Positions 35,370 through 44,410 of a DNA stretch of 64,000 nt are shown here, one piece after another (position 1 is the first letter of the stretch; each line of letters starts with the position of its first letter). The stretch spans positions 1 through 64,000 of the forward strand of contig NZNM01000132.1 of the NCBI GenBank assembly GCA_002694885.1, written 5' to 3'. A program made the position numbers and the translations under genes. The stretch comes from Opitutaceae bacterium (GTDB lineage: Bacteria > Verrucomicrobiota > Verrucomicrobiia > Opitutales > Opitutaceae). The notes beneath the pieces are model-generated. The model was not told the DNA's origin and searched no databases. It saw nothing but the letters and a program-made list of their open reading frames with translations.

Positions 35370-35990
35370 ATGACATTGAGCATAGGCAATCTCCAGTTCT
35401 TAGACTGGAAGAATCTAGATTTGACCATTGGAGATGGAGAAGTGGTTTGCCTAGTCGGCGAGTCGGGCTCGGGAAAATCTCTCCTGTTGAGGGCAATCGC
35501 CGATTTGATCCTCAATGAAGGCGCAATCGAGCTGGATGGCGCTGGACGGGATAGCATGAGCCCTAGAGACTGGCGGCTAAAAGTGGGATATTTGCCAGCG
35601 GAGATATTCTGGTGGGAAGACACGGTTGCCGCCCATTTCTTGAACCGGCCAAGCAAGCAAGCGCTCGAGAGTCTTCGCTTGAGCCCAGATTGTCCGGGCT
35701 GGAATCCGAACCGATTATCGATGGGTGAACGTCAGCGGCTGGGAATCTTGAGGCTGCTGGATCGCGAGCCAGAGATTCTTCTGCTTGACGAGCCGACGGC
35801 CAACTTAGACGAAGCGAATTCCAGCTTAGCCGAGAATAGGCTATTGGATTATATCCGTGAAAAACGAGGTGGAGCTTTGTGGGTATCGCATAGCTCGGCT
35901 CAAGCGCGCCGGGTGGGAGATCGAGCGTTTAGAATGAAAGACCGGATACTCGTAGCGCTTGATAGCGAAACTGGAAGGAAGGACGGGTGA
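35370..35990 (+). CDS. ABC transporter ATPase (FetA/YbbL-like)
   Basis: A 206-residue ATP-binding subunit. Walker A is GESGSGKS near 30-37, signature LSMGERQRLGI near 115-125 and Walker B EILLLDEPTANLD near 132-144, with switch His in WVSHSS near 171-176. It overlaps the permease gene at 35987 by 4 bases. E. coli FetAB was linked to iron export and oxidative-stress resistance; that role is transferred here only by similarity. Start is ATG 35370. Confidence 0.88.
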   Translation: MTLSIGNLQFLDWKNLDLTIGDGEVVCLVGESGSGKSLLLRAIADLILNEGAIELDGAGRDSMSPRDWRLKVGYLPAEIFWWEDTVAAHFLNRPSKQALESLRLSPDCPGWNPNRLSMGERQRLGILRLLDREPEILLLDEPTANLDEANSSLAENRLLDYIREKRGGALWVSHSSAQARRVGDRAFRMKDRILVALDSETGRKDG

Positions 35991-36784
35991 CGACAGAAAC
36001 CATCCAGCTGGACTACTACGATATTCTCTTCGCGGGAATCATAGTCGTGGGCCTGGGCATCTTGTTGGGTTACTACAGGCTTGGAGTGACGCGCGATTTG
36101 GCCATCGCTTCCGTCCGCTTAGTGGTTCAACTCTTCCTGATCGGATACGTTTTGCGATTCCTGTTTGCCGATGGGAGGGAAGGGTACGTGGCCATCATGG
36201 CCGGAGTGATGCTTCTGGTGGCTTCGAGAGAAATCATGGCGCGGCAAAAGCGCCGTCTTACCGGTTGGAGCGGATTCGGTCTGGGGGCGTCGACCTTGTT
36301 CGTTTCCTCCTTCGCTATCGCTCTATACGGCCTTCTCGTCGTTGTTCGACCGGAACCTTGGTACCTTCCGCAATACTCCATTCCCTTGCTGGGCATGATC
36401 ATGAGCAACACCATGAGTGCCATTGGGCTTTCTATGGATAGGTTGACGTCTGCCCTTCATGACAATCGGGCGATTATCGAGCAACGCTTGGCCCTGGGGG
36501 AGAGTTCGAGGGATGCGATCCTTCCCTACTTGAGGGATTGTATTCGCACGGGAATTATGCCCGTCGTCAATGCCATGGCCACCGCGGGTATCGTGTCTTT
36601 GCCGGGCATGATGACAGGCCAAATACTAGCGGGATCGATCCCCACCGAAGCGGTTAAGTATCAAATAATCATCTGGTTTCTAATAGCGGGAGGAGTGGGC
36701 TTCGGAATGGTGGCTGCTCTCAAAGTGATCGAATGGAGGCTATTCGATGAGCGACAGAGATTGCGTTTGGATCGTTTGGACTGA
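35987..36784 (+). CDS. ABC transporter permease (FetB / UPF0014-like)
   Basis: A 265-residue membrane protein of the UPF0014/FetB family with about seven hydrophobic spans. Family signatures include LGILLGYYRLGVTRDLAIAS near the N-terminus, LLGMIMSNTMSAIGLSMDRL near 129-148 and the loop LPGMMTGQILAG near 205-216, then a last hydrophobic helix. Start is GTG 35987, overlapping the ATPase stop by 4 bases. Likely substrate is a metal ion such as iron, judged from FetB only. Confidence 0.88.
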   Translation: MTTETIQLDYYDILFAGIIVVGLGILLGYYRLGVTRDLAIASVRLVVQLFLIGYVLRFLFADGREGYVAIMAGVMLLVASREIMARQKRRLTGWSGFGLGASTLFVSSFAIALYGLLVVVRPEPWYLPQYSIPLLGMIMSNTMSAIGLSMDRLTSALHDNRAIIEQRLALGESSRDAILPYLRDCIRTGIMPVVNAMATAGIVSLPGMMTGQILAGSIPTEAVKYQIIIWFLIAGGVGFGMVAALKVIEWRLFDERQRLRLDRLD

Positions 36785-36908
36785 TAGTGATGGCCAGATG
36801 CCTAGCCGATTCAGTCTAAAATTGAATCCAAAGAAACTTGTTCAACGAACCCACAAGTGTTAGAATTGCCTCCAAGTCTAGAGGTTGGTTCCTGTTCCGA
36901 ATACGACG

Positions 36909-37508
36909 ATGAAAACGACGAGATTCATATTGGCGCTGATGGGATTGCTGGTTTTAGCCTCCTCGAATCTCCAGGCTCAAAAGCGGGAGATCCCTTTCAT
37001 CTACTTGGACCAGAACCAGATACTATACATCACGGTTATCGATAACATCTACCGTGATGATGGTTTTGGCGGTGGAAATGTTGCGGATCGGTATTACGAC
37101 ATCGAGGAAACTCTCGTGAAAGTCCTCAGGGAAACGGAGTTTCCCATGGGCTACAAAATTGTTCGTTTCGGAGCTCGGGTGCCGAAAGATCAGCCTGAAC
37201 TGCAGCTGATCATAACAAAATGGGGTGATAATCGTTTAGGGGAGATCGAGGTTATCTTTAACGGAGTATTGAAAGAAAGTTCCCAGGGGCGCACTAAAAA
37301 CAAGCTTGGGTTTTTTCGCGAGCGCGACGGCGCCTTCCCCATGATTTCCCAGAGTCGAACCACCGCAAAGTACAATGAGGTGCTATCCAAGGCTCTCGTG
37401 AAGCTGATCGCCCGGTTGAATGATCATTTCACTTTGGAATTCGAAGGCCCTAATTTGGGCCAAAGCGCGTTTCCGCCTAGTTTAGATACGCCGGTAAAAA
37501 ACGAGTAG
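36909..37508 (+). CDS. Exported protein of unknown function upstream of the ECF sigma gene
   Basis: Not recognised. The 199-residue protein has a signal peptide ending near residue 24 (LMGLLVLASSNLQAQ) and a mature part of mixed alpha/beta character with IITKWGDNRLGEIEV and FFRERDGAFPM. ATG 36909 is preferred over a TTG at 36885 because the signal peptide then starts MKTTRFILAL. It is followed after 21 bases by an ECF sigma factor and an anti-sigma factor, so it may be part of a stress-sensing or envelope unit, but the link is positional only. Confidence 0.7.
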   Translation: MKTTRFILALMGLLVLASSNLQAQKREIPFIYLDQNQILYITVIDNIYRDDGFGGGNVADRYYDIEETLVKVLRETEFPMGYKIVRFGARVPKDQPELQLIITKWGDNRLGEIEVIFNGVLKESSQGRTKNKLGFFRERDGAFPMISQSRTTAKYNEVLSKALVKLIARLNDHFTLEFEGPNLGQSAFPPSLDTPVKNE

Positions 37509-37529
37509 GTTGGTCGGGGTAAGATAGCA

Positions 37530-38108
37530 ATGAGTGGTTCGATGGATGACGCGAGCATCGAGGCGGAATTGATCAGACGCATTGGCGCGGGAGAACGCAG
37601 CGCGTTTGATGAGTTGTATGCACGCTATTCTCGTCCACTATTTTCGTACGCGTTTAAGTTTCTAAGGGATCGTATGATAGCTGAAGAGGTTCTTCAGGAC
37701 GCTTTCGTGAAAATCTGGAGAACGGCGCCTCGATACAACCCTGAGCTATCCAGGCCCTTTAGCTGGGCGGTTTTGGTGACAAAGCGGCTTTGCATTGACC
37801 GGCTCAGAAGAATGAAGCCAGAATCGGTGGTCGAGGATCCGATGGCGCTGCAATCTAGCGAGGAAACTCGGTCACAACAGCGCTCTCCCGTGGAAACTGT
37901 CGCCGTGGGGGAAGAGATCTCTCGCTTGCGATCCATGATCGACAAATTGCCGCAGGCTCAAAAGGACAGTTTATCTCTGGCTATCAGTAAAGGGCTTACT
38001 CAACAGGAAATTTCGGATACGCTTGGCATGCCTTTGGGCACGGTGAAAACCTCGATGCGGCGTGGTATGCAACGTCTCCGGCAGTTAATGTCACATTGTT
38101 ATGAATAA
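37530..38108 (+). CDS. ECF-type RNA polymerase sigma factor
   Basis: Alternative sigma factor of 192 residues. Region 2 spans about 24-90 (FDELYARYSRPLFSYAFKFL, AEEVLQDAFVKIW, SWAVLVTKRLCIDRLRR). Region 4 lies near 135-185 (LPQAQKDSLSLAISKGLTQQ, EISDTLGMPLGTVKTSMRRG). It overlaps the anti-sigma gene by 8 bases, a classic sigma/anti-sigma arrangement resembling SigK/RskA. Start is ATG 37530. Its own target promoters were not identified by eye in the window. Confidence 0.92.
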   Translation: MSGSMDDASIEAELIRRIGAGERSAFDELYARYSRPLFSYAFKFLRDRMIAEEVLQDAFVKIWRTAPRYNPELSRPFSWAVLVTKRLCIDRLRRMKPESVVEDPMALQSSEETRSQQRSPVETVAVGEEISRLRSMIDKLPQAQKDSLSLAISKGLTQQEISDTLGMPLGTVKTSMRRGMQRLRQLMSHCYE

Positions 38109-38961
38109 GGAAGAATTACAGGAAAAGGCGCTTCAATACGCTCTCGGGACACTCCCGCAATCGGAGCATGAAGAGGTAGAGCGTCTCGTCTCGGAACACC
38201 GCGAGCTGCGTTCCATCGTGTACGAATGGCAAAAGGTGAACGAGGTGGATGCCTGCGAATGCGATCAAGTCGAGCCGTCGTTCCATATTTACTCGAGCGT
38301 CATGTCGAGAATCGACAGCGCGAATGAGGCCAATCAATCGCGGAAAACGGGATCGAGAGGCGCGCCGCTACACTTTTTGGCTCAATGGGGCGGCTGGGCG
38401 GCTGCGGCAGGCCTAGCGATCTTTTCGGGAATTTCGATGAGCCAATTGGCGAACGAATCTTCAAATGCCAGCCCCGCCGAAAGCGATATTGTGCTCAATG
38501 AATTGGGCAACCCTGAGCAAACGAGTTTGGTAGCTAGCGAGGGCGATGAGGAGGAGTTCCAGAATCGGTTATTGGAGCTGACTGGTTTAGCTGAAGCTTA
38601 TTGGTTTTCCCGGGAAGGGTTGCCGCCAGAGCCGGGTAGTGGAGTCGATGCTGAGGAGTTCAGTGGAGGATTCTCGATCTACGACCGGAAGATCAAAATC
38701 GGCGTAATCGGGATTGAGAATATTCCTGAAGGCCGCTTGGGGCGCTATTACAGTGTTTGGGCAAAGCCGTCGGAAGCTGGCGATCCCGTCTGGGCGGGCA
38801 TGATCCAGCAAGGCGAGCCTGCGAGCCGTTTAGCATTCTTTGATCTTTCTTCAAACGACACGATTCAAGATTCTGATGAGGCGATCTTTTTCTTCGTGAC
38901 TGAAGAAACGGAAAAGAGGCCCGTCCGCCCTGAAGGAAAAATCGTGCTCAGCGGGATCTAG
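38101..38961 (+). CDS. Membrane anti-sigma factor (RskA-like)
   Basis: A 286-residue anti-sigma factor. The cytoplasmic N-terminus (EKALQYALGTLPQSEHEEVERLV) is the anti-sigma domain. A single transmembrane helix is at about 96-117 (WGGWAAAAGLAIFSGISMSQLA). The periplasmic part ends with an RskA-type beta domain (YSVWAKPSEAGDPVWAGMI, LAFFDLSS, IVLSGI). It binds and silences the sigma factor encoded just upstream until a periplasmic signal triggers release. No HxxxCxxC zinc motif is seen in the N-terminus, which fits RskA rather than ZAS proteins. Confidence 0.82.
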   Translation: MNKEELQEKALQYALGTLPQSEHEEVERLVSEHRELRSIVYEWQKVNEVDACECDQVEPSFHIYSSVMSRIDSANEANQSRKTGSRGAPLHFLAQWGGWAAAAGLAIFSGISMSQLANESSNASPAESDIVLNELGNPEQTSLVASEGDEEEFQNRLLELTGLAEAYWFSREGLPPEPGSGVDAEEFSGGFSIYDRKIKIGVIGIENIPEGRLGRYYSVWAKPSEAGDPVWAGMIQQGEPASRLAFFDLSSNDTIQDSDEAIFFFVTEETEKRPVRPEGKIVLSGI

Positions 38962-39067
38962 GTTAGGGTATCCTGAGGCGGACGAACTGCTTCGGGCATG
39001 TATGATGACGGAAAATTGCCTGTCTTGACCGTTGCCAAAGCGGAAAGCGGGCCTAGGGTTTGGTTGC

Positions 39068-39982
39068 ATGGGAGTTTACTCGAAGGTCCCTGAGTGCTTA
39101 CTCGTAGTCGTCGCCCTCCTTGCGGGCGGCTGCTCGATCAAGAACGTGGCCATGAATCAGCTGGGCGACGCTCTGTCTGGAGGTGGAACGGTTTTTTCTT
39201 CCGATGAGGACCCTGAGCTCGTTAGAGACGCATTGCCGTTTAGCCTGAAATTGATGGAGAGCGTTCTTGCAGAGACTCCCAGGCACGAAGAGCTACTGGG
39301 CGCTTTGGCTAGCGGATTCGCGCAATACGGGTACGGATTTGTTCAGCTGGATGCCGATGAGATAGAGGACGAGGACTATGACCGAGCTCTCGAACTAAGA
39401 GCTCGCGCTAAAAATCTCTATCTCCGAGCCAAGAGTTACGGAATGCGGTCTCTTGAAGTCGCTTATCCAGGATTTGAAACTGATTTGAGAACAAATAAAG
39501 CCGCGGCCCTCGATCGACTCGGAAAAGAGGACGTGGAAACTGCCTATTGGACTGCCCTCGCTTGGTCGGCAGCGATTGTTTTATCGCTAGATGATCCAAA
39601 AATTCTTGGAGAATTGGCCTTCGCCGAAGCCATAATGGAGCGATTGTTGGAACTCGACCCGGATTGGGAATATGGAACGCTGCACGGTTTTTTCATTACC
39701 TACGAAATGAGTCGGCTAGGGGGAGAAGGCGATCCCATAGAGAAAGCGACAAATCACTTTCAACGCGCCAAAGAGCTATCTGGTGGAAATATGGCGTCCT
39801 TTTACGTGGCTATGGCTGAATCTGTTGCCATTGAGAAAGGCGATAAAGAGTTGTTCGTCTCATTATTGAATCAAGCGCTGGCTATCGATATTGATATCCG
39901 TCCGGATTGGCGTCTTTCCAATCTGATTCATCAACGAAGGGCGAAGTGGCTGCTCACTCGACTGGATTGGTATTTCTTTTAA
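39068..39982 (+). CDS. TRAP transporter T-component lipoprotein (TatT-like)
   Basis: Lipoprotein of 304 residues, similar to TatT, the helical TPR-like trimer that forms a cup for the solute-binding protein in TatPT TRAP systems (Treponema TP0956). The lipobox is LAGGC in ALLAGGCSIKN. The mature protein is helical, with ELRARAKNLYLRAKSYGMRS and LERLLELDP-like repeats. Start chosen is ATG 39068, which gives a clean signal peptide; a TTG at 39032 would add 12 residues. It heads a three-gene set T-P-QM, with DctP starting about 95 bases downstream. Confidence 0.82.
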   Translation: MGVYSKVPECLLVVVALLAGGCSIKNVAMNQLGDALSGGGTVFSSDEDPELVRDALPFSLKLMESVLAETPRHEELLGALASGFAQYGYGFVQLDADEIEDEDYDRALELRARAKNLYLRAKSYGMRSLEVAYPGFETDLRTNKAAALDRLGKEDVETAYWTALAWSAAIVLSLDDPKILGELAFAEAIMERLLELDPDWEYGTLHGFFITYEMSRLGGEGDPIEKATNHFQRAKELSGGNMASFYVAMAESVAIEKGDKELFVSLLNQALAIDIDIRPDWRLSNLIHQRRAKWLLTRLDWYFF

Positions 39983-40075
39983 GATTCGATCCTGGGAAAC
40001 TGCGTTTGCCGCATTATTGTTTGAAACGTTTCCGGATATCCGGTGTTTTCTATTATAGCTGATTCCCAAACTCGT

Positions 40076-41098
40076 ATGATTATGCGTTCTCAGAGAGATA
40101 TATTCCTAACGACCGTTCTCCTTGGGGTTATCCTTCTTGGCTCCCTCACGAGCATGGCAGCTCCGCTTAGGCTGGCGACCTTGGCCCCGAAAGACACATC
40201 CTTCGACAAGACCTTGCGAAAGATGGGCCAAACGTGGAGGCAGGAAACGAACGGGAAAACCAGCCTGATAGTTTACGCAGGAGGAAGCCAGGGAAGCGAA
40301 TCGGAATTGATCAAGAAGATGCGAATCAACCGTCTGCACGCCGCGTTGCTTACCGGTATCGGCCTGTCGGATATCGATGATGGGGTTGCTGTATTTCAAA
40401 AAGTGCCCTTGTTGTACCGGAATTTCGAAGAACTCGAATATGTCATGGGCAAGTTGTCGCCTGTGCTAGAAAAACGGATACTCGATCAAGGATTTGTCGT
40501 GTTGACCTGGATCGATAGTGGATGGGTGCGGATCTTCAGCAAGAATCCACTGTTGACTCCAGATGACATGAGGCAGTCGAAACTATTTACCTGGTCGGGT
40601 GACCCTCAGCAAACGGATCTACTCAAGAAGATGGGATTCCGGCCCATCCCTATCGAGAGCACTGAAATCGTTTCCAGCCTGACCACAGGATTGGTGGATA
40701 CAGTACCCATGCCTCCCTTCTACGCTCTAGCCAGCCAAACGTATAGCTCGGCCCCCTACATGCTGGATTTCAATTATGCTCCAATAATTGGGGCAATCGT
40801 CATTTCGAAACGAATGTGGGAGCGATTTAGCGAAGAAGAAAGGGCGGCGATGAAAGCGGCGGCCGAAGAAGCAGGCAGGGAAATGACTGTGTCGGGGCGA
40901 AAGGAAAGCGAAGAGTCGATCAGCGTGATGGCCGATAGTTTTGGACTTAAGTCGAATCAGTTGAACGACAATTTGCGAGAGCAATGGCAGTCAGTTTCCA
41001 CAGAAGCCTATGGTCATATTCGCGACAATACAGTACCAGGAGAGATTTGGGATCAAGCTATAGAGTATCTCCAAGAGTATCGAGCGGGCGCTAACTGA
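40076..41098 (+). CDS. TRAP transporter solute-binding protein (DctP family)
   Basis: Periplasmic substrate-binding protein, about 340 residues. The signal peptide (VLLGVILLGSLTSMAAP) is cut near residue 30. The family opening LRLATLAPKDTSFDK follows, then GGSQGSESELIKKMRINRL, and TGLVDTVPMPPFYALASQT near the hinge. The conserved Arg that holds the carboxylate in many DctP proteins lies in a different context here (DSGWVRIFS), so the ligand may be unusual. ATG 40076 is taken; a GTG at 40043 would extend the leader. It belongs to the TatT-P-QM operon. Confidence 0.88.
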   Translation: MIMRSQRDIFLTTVLLGVILLGSLTSMAAPLRLATLAPKDTSFDKTLRKMGQTWRQETNGKTSLIVYAGGSQGSESELIKKMRINRLHAALLTGIGLSDIDDGVAVFQKVPLLYRNFEELEYVMGKLSPVLEKRILDQGFVVLTWIDSGWVRIFSKNPLLTPDDMRQSKLFTWSGDPQQTDLLKKMGFRPIPIESTEIVSSLTTGLVDTVPMPPFYALASQTYSSAPYMLDFNYAPIIGAIVISKRMWERFSEEERAAMKAAAEEAGREMTVSGRKESEESISVMADSFGLKSNQLNDNLREQWQSVSTEAYGHIRDNTVPGEIWDQAIEYLQEYRAGAN

Positions 41099-41154
41099 CG
41101 GTTCGGATTCTCAAATCCCCTTGCCTTTCCGATCCTACGAGGTAGCAATTCCCC

Positions 41155-43077
41155 GTGGAAAATGAAGATCTTTCCAGTGGCCAAAATCTAGAGGAGAGCT
41201 CGAAGATTGAGCCGATGAGCGGACGAGCAAGTTTGGCTTGGGCTCGAGTAGAAGACTGGGCCATTTCTATTTCACTCGGGTTGATGATGGCTCTGCCCTT
41301 GCTCGAAATCGCGCTGCGACGGTTCAACACCGGCATTTCTGGCTCCGCGGAGCTTTTGCAGCATCTCGTTCTTTTTGTGGCAATGCTCGGAGGAGCGATA
41401 GCCGCGCGCGAGAATCGGCTGCTTTCACTCTCGACGTTCACCGCTTTTCTAGAGGGGTCCTGGGCGGCGATCGCGCGAAGTTTCAGCGCCTCCTTCGCTT
41501 TGTTCGTTACGGCTGTAATTGGGATAGGCTGTTTCAAATTTATCAATACGGATGGGATCGGAGATGAGGCTATTTTTTGGGGAATCCCTGGCTGGGCGGT
41601 TATGGCTATCATGCCAATCGGCTTTGCATTGCTCGCGATCCGTATTGTCTGGTTTAGCTCTCCAAGCTGGAAGTCACGTTGGATTCCCCTGGTCGCCAGC
41701 GCTGCCCTAGTAGTTTTCGCTATTTACCCCTTCGAATATGTAGAGAAATTCGTATGGCCTTTGTTAATACTATTGATACTAGCAACAGTCGCTGGAGCCC
41801 CTCTATACGTGGCTATTGGAGGAACTGCCCTCATAATGAACTGGGGTTGGAGTGGATACTTTCCTGAAGAACGGGTTAGCATAACTATTGAAACTCAGGC
41901 CCAGACCCTCTATGGGTTCATTAGTAACCCGTTACTCGTGACCCTGCCTCTTTTTACTTTGGCCGGTTATTTCCTGGCCCAAGGGAATTCCTCAAAGAGG
42001 CTGATCCGGTTGATACAGTCGATTTTTGGTGGCGTGCGCGGCGGGGCTGTAATTGTTACCGTCCTAGTCTGCGCTTTTTTTACGACATTCACGGGAGCTT
42101 CGGGTGTTACGATTCTTGCTCTAGGCGGTTTGCTCATGCCAGTGCTACAATCCGCTGGATACAATGAACGCTCTAGCATTGGCATGCTCACAGGAGCGGG
42201 ATCTTTGGGAGTTCTGTTTCCGCCGTGTCTTCCATTGATCCTCTATGCTGTCGTTGCCACGAATACGAAGCTGGTCAGCCTGTCTCTAAAGGATGTGTTC
42301 TTAGGGGGAGCCATTCCGGGCGCGTTGCTAGTGGTTGTGACGATCATTTGGGGGATTTGGAAACAGCCGCAGACCAGTGTCGACCAGACCCCAATTGATT
42401 GGACGGAAGTAAGAAAGGCTTTCATTGGGGCATTAGGGGAGCTTTTCTTGCCTATCGTGGCTTTGTTCGCTCTATTCAGCGGGCTTGCTACTCCGATCGA
42501 AGCCGCGTCGGTATCCGCTTTTTACGCGTTTATCGTCTATTTCGTCGATGCCAAACGAGTTCGAGGCGTGAGCGTTAGAGCTGAACTTCCGACTATGATG
42601 GCCGAGTGCGGATTGCTCGTTGGAGGCGTTTTGCTCATTCTGGGTGTGGCAATGGGGCTGACCGATTATCTGATTTTCGCGATGATTCCCGATCGCATGG
42701 TCGAGTGGGCTCAAGCGACAATCGAATCGAAATACCTTTTTCTTTTGGCCTTAAACGGAGCGCTGATCCTCGTCGGTTGCTTGATGGATATCTTTTCCGC
42801 GATAATCGTGATCGTTCCACTGATCGTTCCGTTGGGCATGGTGTTTGGGATCGATCCAGTTCATTTGGGGATCATATTTCTAGCAAATCTGCAATTGGGC
42901 TATTTAACGCCACCGATTGGTATGAACCTGTTTCTGGCTTCCTATCGATTTGGAAAGCCCATGTCGGTTGTTATTAAAGCTTCGTTACCTTTGTTGCTGG
43001 TATTTGTCATCGGAGTTATTTTGATAACCTATATCCCCTTTCTGACCACTTGGCTTCCTGGCTTGCTGCAGAAGTAG
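41155..43077 (+). CDS. TRAP transporter fused small-large permease (DctQM)
   Basis: Inner-membrane subunit of 640 residues. Residues ~20-170 are the four-helix DctQ part (ISLGLMMALPLLEIALRRF, LLQHLVLFVAMLGG). The DctM part runs from about 205 to the end with ~12 spans and the typical GGVRGGAVIVTVLVCAFFTT, GASGVTILALGGLLMP and TPPIGMNLFLASYRFG motifs. Fusion is common in TRAP systems. Start is GTG 41155, with an alternative ATG two codons later. It would move a carboxylate-type solute using a sodium gradient. Followed by rsmE after 6 bases. Confidence 0.9.
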   Translation: MENEDLSSGQNLEESSKIEPMSGRASLAWARVEDWAISISLGLMMALPLLEIALRRFNTGISGSAELLQHLVLFVAMLGGAIAARENRLLSLSTFTAFLEGSWAAIARSFSASFALFVTAVIGIGCFKFINTDGIGDEAIFWGIPGWAVMAIMPIGFALLAIRIVWFSSPSWKSRWIPLVASAALVVFAIYPFEYVEKFVWPLLILLILATVAGAPLYVAIGGTALIMNWGWSGYFPEERVSITIETQAQTLYGFISNPLLVTLPLFTLAGYFLAQGNSSKRLIRLIQSIFGGVRGGAVIVTVLVCAFFTTFTGASGVTILALGGLLMPVLQSAGYNERSSIGMLTGAGSLGVLFPPCLPLILYAVVATNTKLVSLSLKDVFLGGAIPGALLVVVTIIWGIWKQPQTSVDQTPIDWTEVRKAFIGALGELFLPIVALFALFSGLATPIEAASVSAFYAFIVYFVDAKRVRGVSVRAELPTMMAECGLLVGGVLLILGVAMGLTDYLIFAMIPDRMVEWAQATIESKYLFLLALNGALILVGCLMDIFSAIIVIVPLIVPLGMVFGIDPVHLGIIFLANLQLGYLTPPIGMNLFLASYRFGKPMSVVIKASLPLLLVFVIGVILITYIPFLTTWLPGLLQK

Positions 43078-43083
43078 CGGACA

Positions 43084-43794
43084 ATGAATATCGTTTTATT
43101 CGAAGCGGATGAGGTCGGAGGACCTTTGGCCCGTCAAGATCCGCGAGCGGAGCATATTCTAAGTGTCCTGCGTCGCGAAATAGGGGATACGCTTGATGTA
43201 GGTGTGATAAATGGGCCTAGGGGAAAAGCTAGAGTCGAGAGAGTCGAAGAAGACCATCTATTTCTTGAGTTCGAGCTTAACGAAGAAGACCCCCCTTTGT
43301 ATCCTATCGAGCTTGTAGTGGGATTATCCCGCCCGCAGACGAACCGAAGAATCCTTCGCGAGGCAAGCAGTTTGGGCGTACGACGCCTATCATTCGTTAG
43401 GACCGATCGAAGCGAACCATCGTATGCGGATTCTAGACTCTGGAGTTCGGGAGAATGGAAACGGCATGTGATAGATGGAGCGGCCCAGGGCTTTTCAACG
43501 AGAATCCCTGAAGTCGATTTTGGAAAATCGCTTAAAGATTCAGTAGAGCATTTTGAAACGGTCAGCGAGCGAATCGCTCTTGATAATTATGTATCTAAAC
43601 ACCACTTAATGGATACGGTAATCAAAAAGCCGAATATAATTTTGACTGTGGGCTCAGAGAGAGGATGGTCTAGAGATGAGCGCGATTTCCTAAGAATCGA
43701 AGGGTTTGCATTTGCCCATCTCGGTCCCCGTCCGCTTAGAACGGAAGCTGCCGTTGTGGCGGGGTTGTCAATGCTTGCTCGAACCTTTTTATAG
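43084..43794 (+). CDS. rsmE: 16S rRNA m3U1498 methyltransferase (RsmE family)
   Basis: SPOUT-class methyltransferase of 236 residues. The N-terminal PUA-like part has RAEHILSVLRREIGD, and the SPOUT core ends with VGSERGWSRDERDFL near 191-205 and LGPRPLRTEAAV near 216-227, the knotted SAM site. The central part is less typical than in E. coli (AAQGFSTRIPEV in place of the usual Gln/Ser-rich stretch). It follows the TRAP permease by 6 bases and may be cotranscribed with it although unrelated. Confidence 0.88.
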   Translation: MNIVLFEADEVGGPLARQDPRAEHILSVLRREIGDTLDVGVINGPRGKARVERVEEDHLFLEFELNEEDPPLYPIELVVGLSRPQTNRRILREASSLGVRRLSFVRTDRSEPSYADSRLWSSGEWKRHVIDGAAQGFSTRIPEVDFGKSLKDSVEHFETVSERIALDNYVSKHHLMDTVIKKPNIILTVGSERGWSRDERDFLRIEGFAFAHLGPRPLRTEAAVVAGLSMLARTFL

Positions 43795-43836
43795 GTAGTG
43801 GTATAAATCCTTTGCTGTTGCGGGTTGAATGTTCAC

Positions 43837-44394
43837 TCATTTTCGCTCGTAGAATAAGGCGGTGGGCTGATCGACGCCTTTCCCAATCCTCTTTGACTGA
43901 ACCCACCCATGGGGAGCGTATTCGAAATTGCCTGGCGCTTCTAGAATAAACAAGCCTCCTACCTCCAGATTTACGTCCGCGACACGAAAGAGATCCGATT
44001 CGATCGAATTGAGAAACTCATAAGGCGGATCAGCGAAAATGAGATCGAAGCGTTTGCTTGAAAACGAAATGGCTTTTGTCGCGTCCTTTGGAAGAATGGG
44101 GGCGCTAAATCGATCAGCGCCCATGCTTTTCGCGACGATCGCGATATTTTTTCGGATCATTTCGCATGCTTTGCGATTCTTTTCAACGAATGTGGCAGAG
44201 GCCGATCCACGACTAAGCGCCTCTAGTCCGTAGGAACCTGTGCCAGCGAACAAGTCGCAAACATCTGTACCTTCAATGCGTTTTCCGAGACTGGAGAAGA
44301 CTCCTTGGCGTAATCGATCGGTTGCAGGCCTATGGACAGATGATTTGGATACGCTTAAAGCTACTCCGCGCGCCTTTCCACCAGAAATTCGCAT
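43837..44394 (-). CDS. rsmD: 16S rRNA (guanine966-N2)-methyltransferase
   Basis: A 185-residue Rossmann methyltransferase of the RsmD family. It opens MRISGGKARGVALSV, with RPATDRLRQGVFSSLG near 22-37, the SAM motif DLFAGTGSYGLEALSRG near 47-63 and the catalytic DPPYEF near 121-126 (D/N-PP-Y type for exocyclic amine methylation). It modifies 16S rRNA during 30S assembly. It converges on rsmE, a chance meeting of two rRNA methyltransferases. Sixteen bases upstream on the same strand ends the ExbB-like gene. Confidence 0.93.
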   Translation of the reverse strand: MRISGGKARGVALSVSKSSVHRPATDRLRQGVFSSLGKRIEGTDVCDLFAGTGSYGLEALSRGSASATFVEKNRKACEMIRKNIAIVAKSMGADRFSAPILPKDATKAISFSSKRFDLIFADPPYEFLNSIESDLFRVADVNLEVGGLFILEAPGNFEYAPHGWVQSKRIGKGVDQPTALFYERK

Positions 44395-44410
44395 GACAGT
44401 TAGCCGCTAT

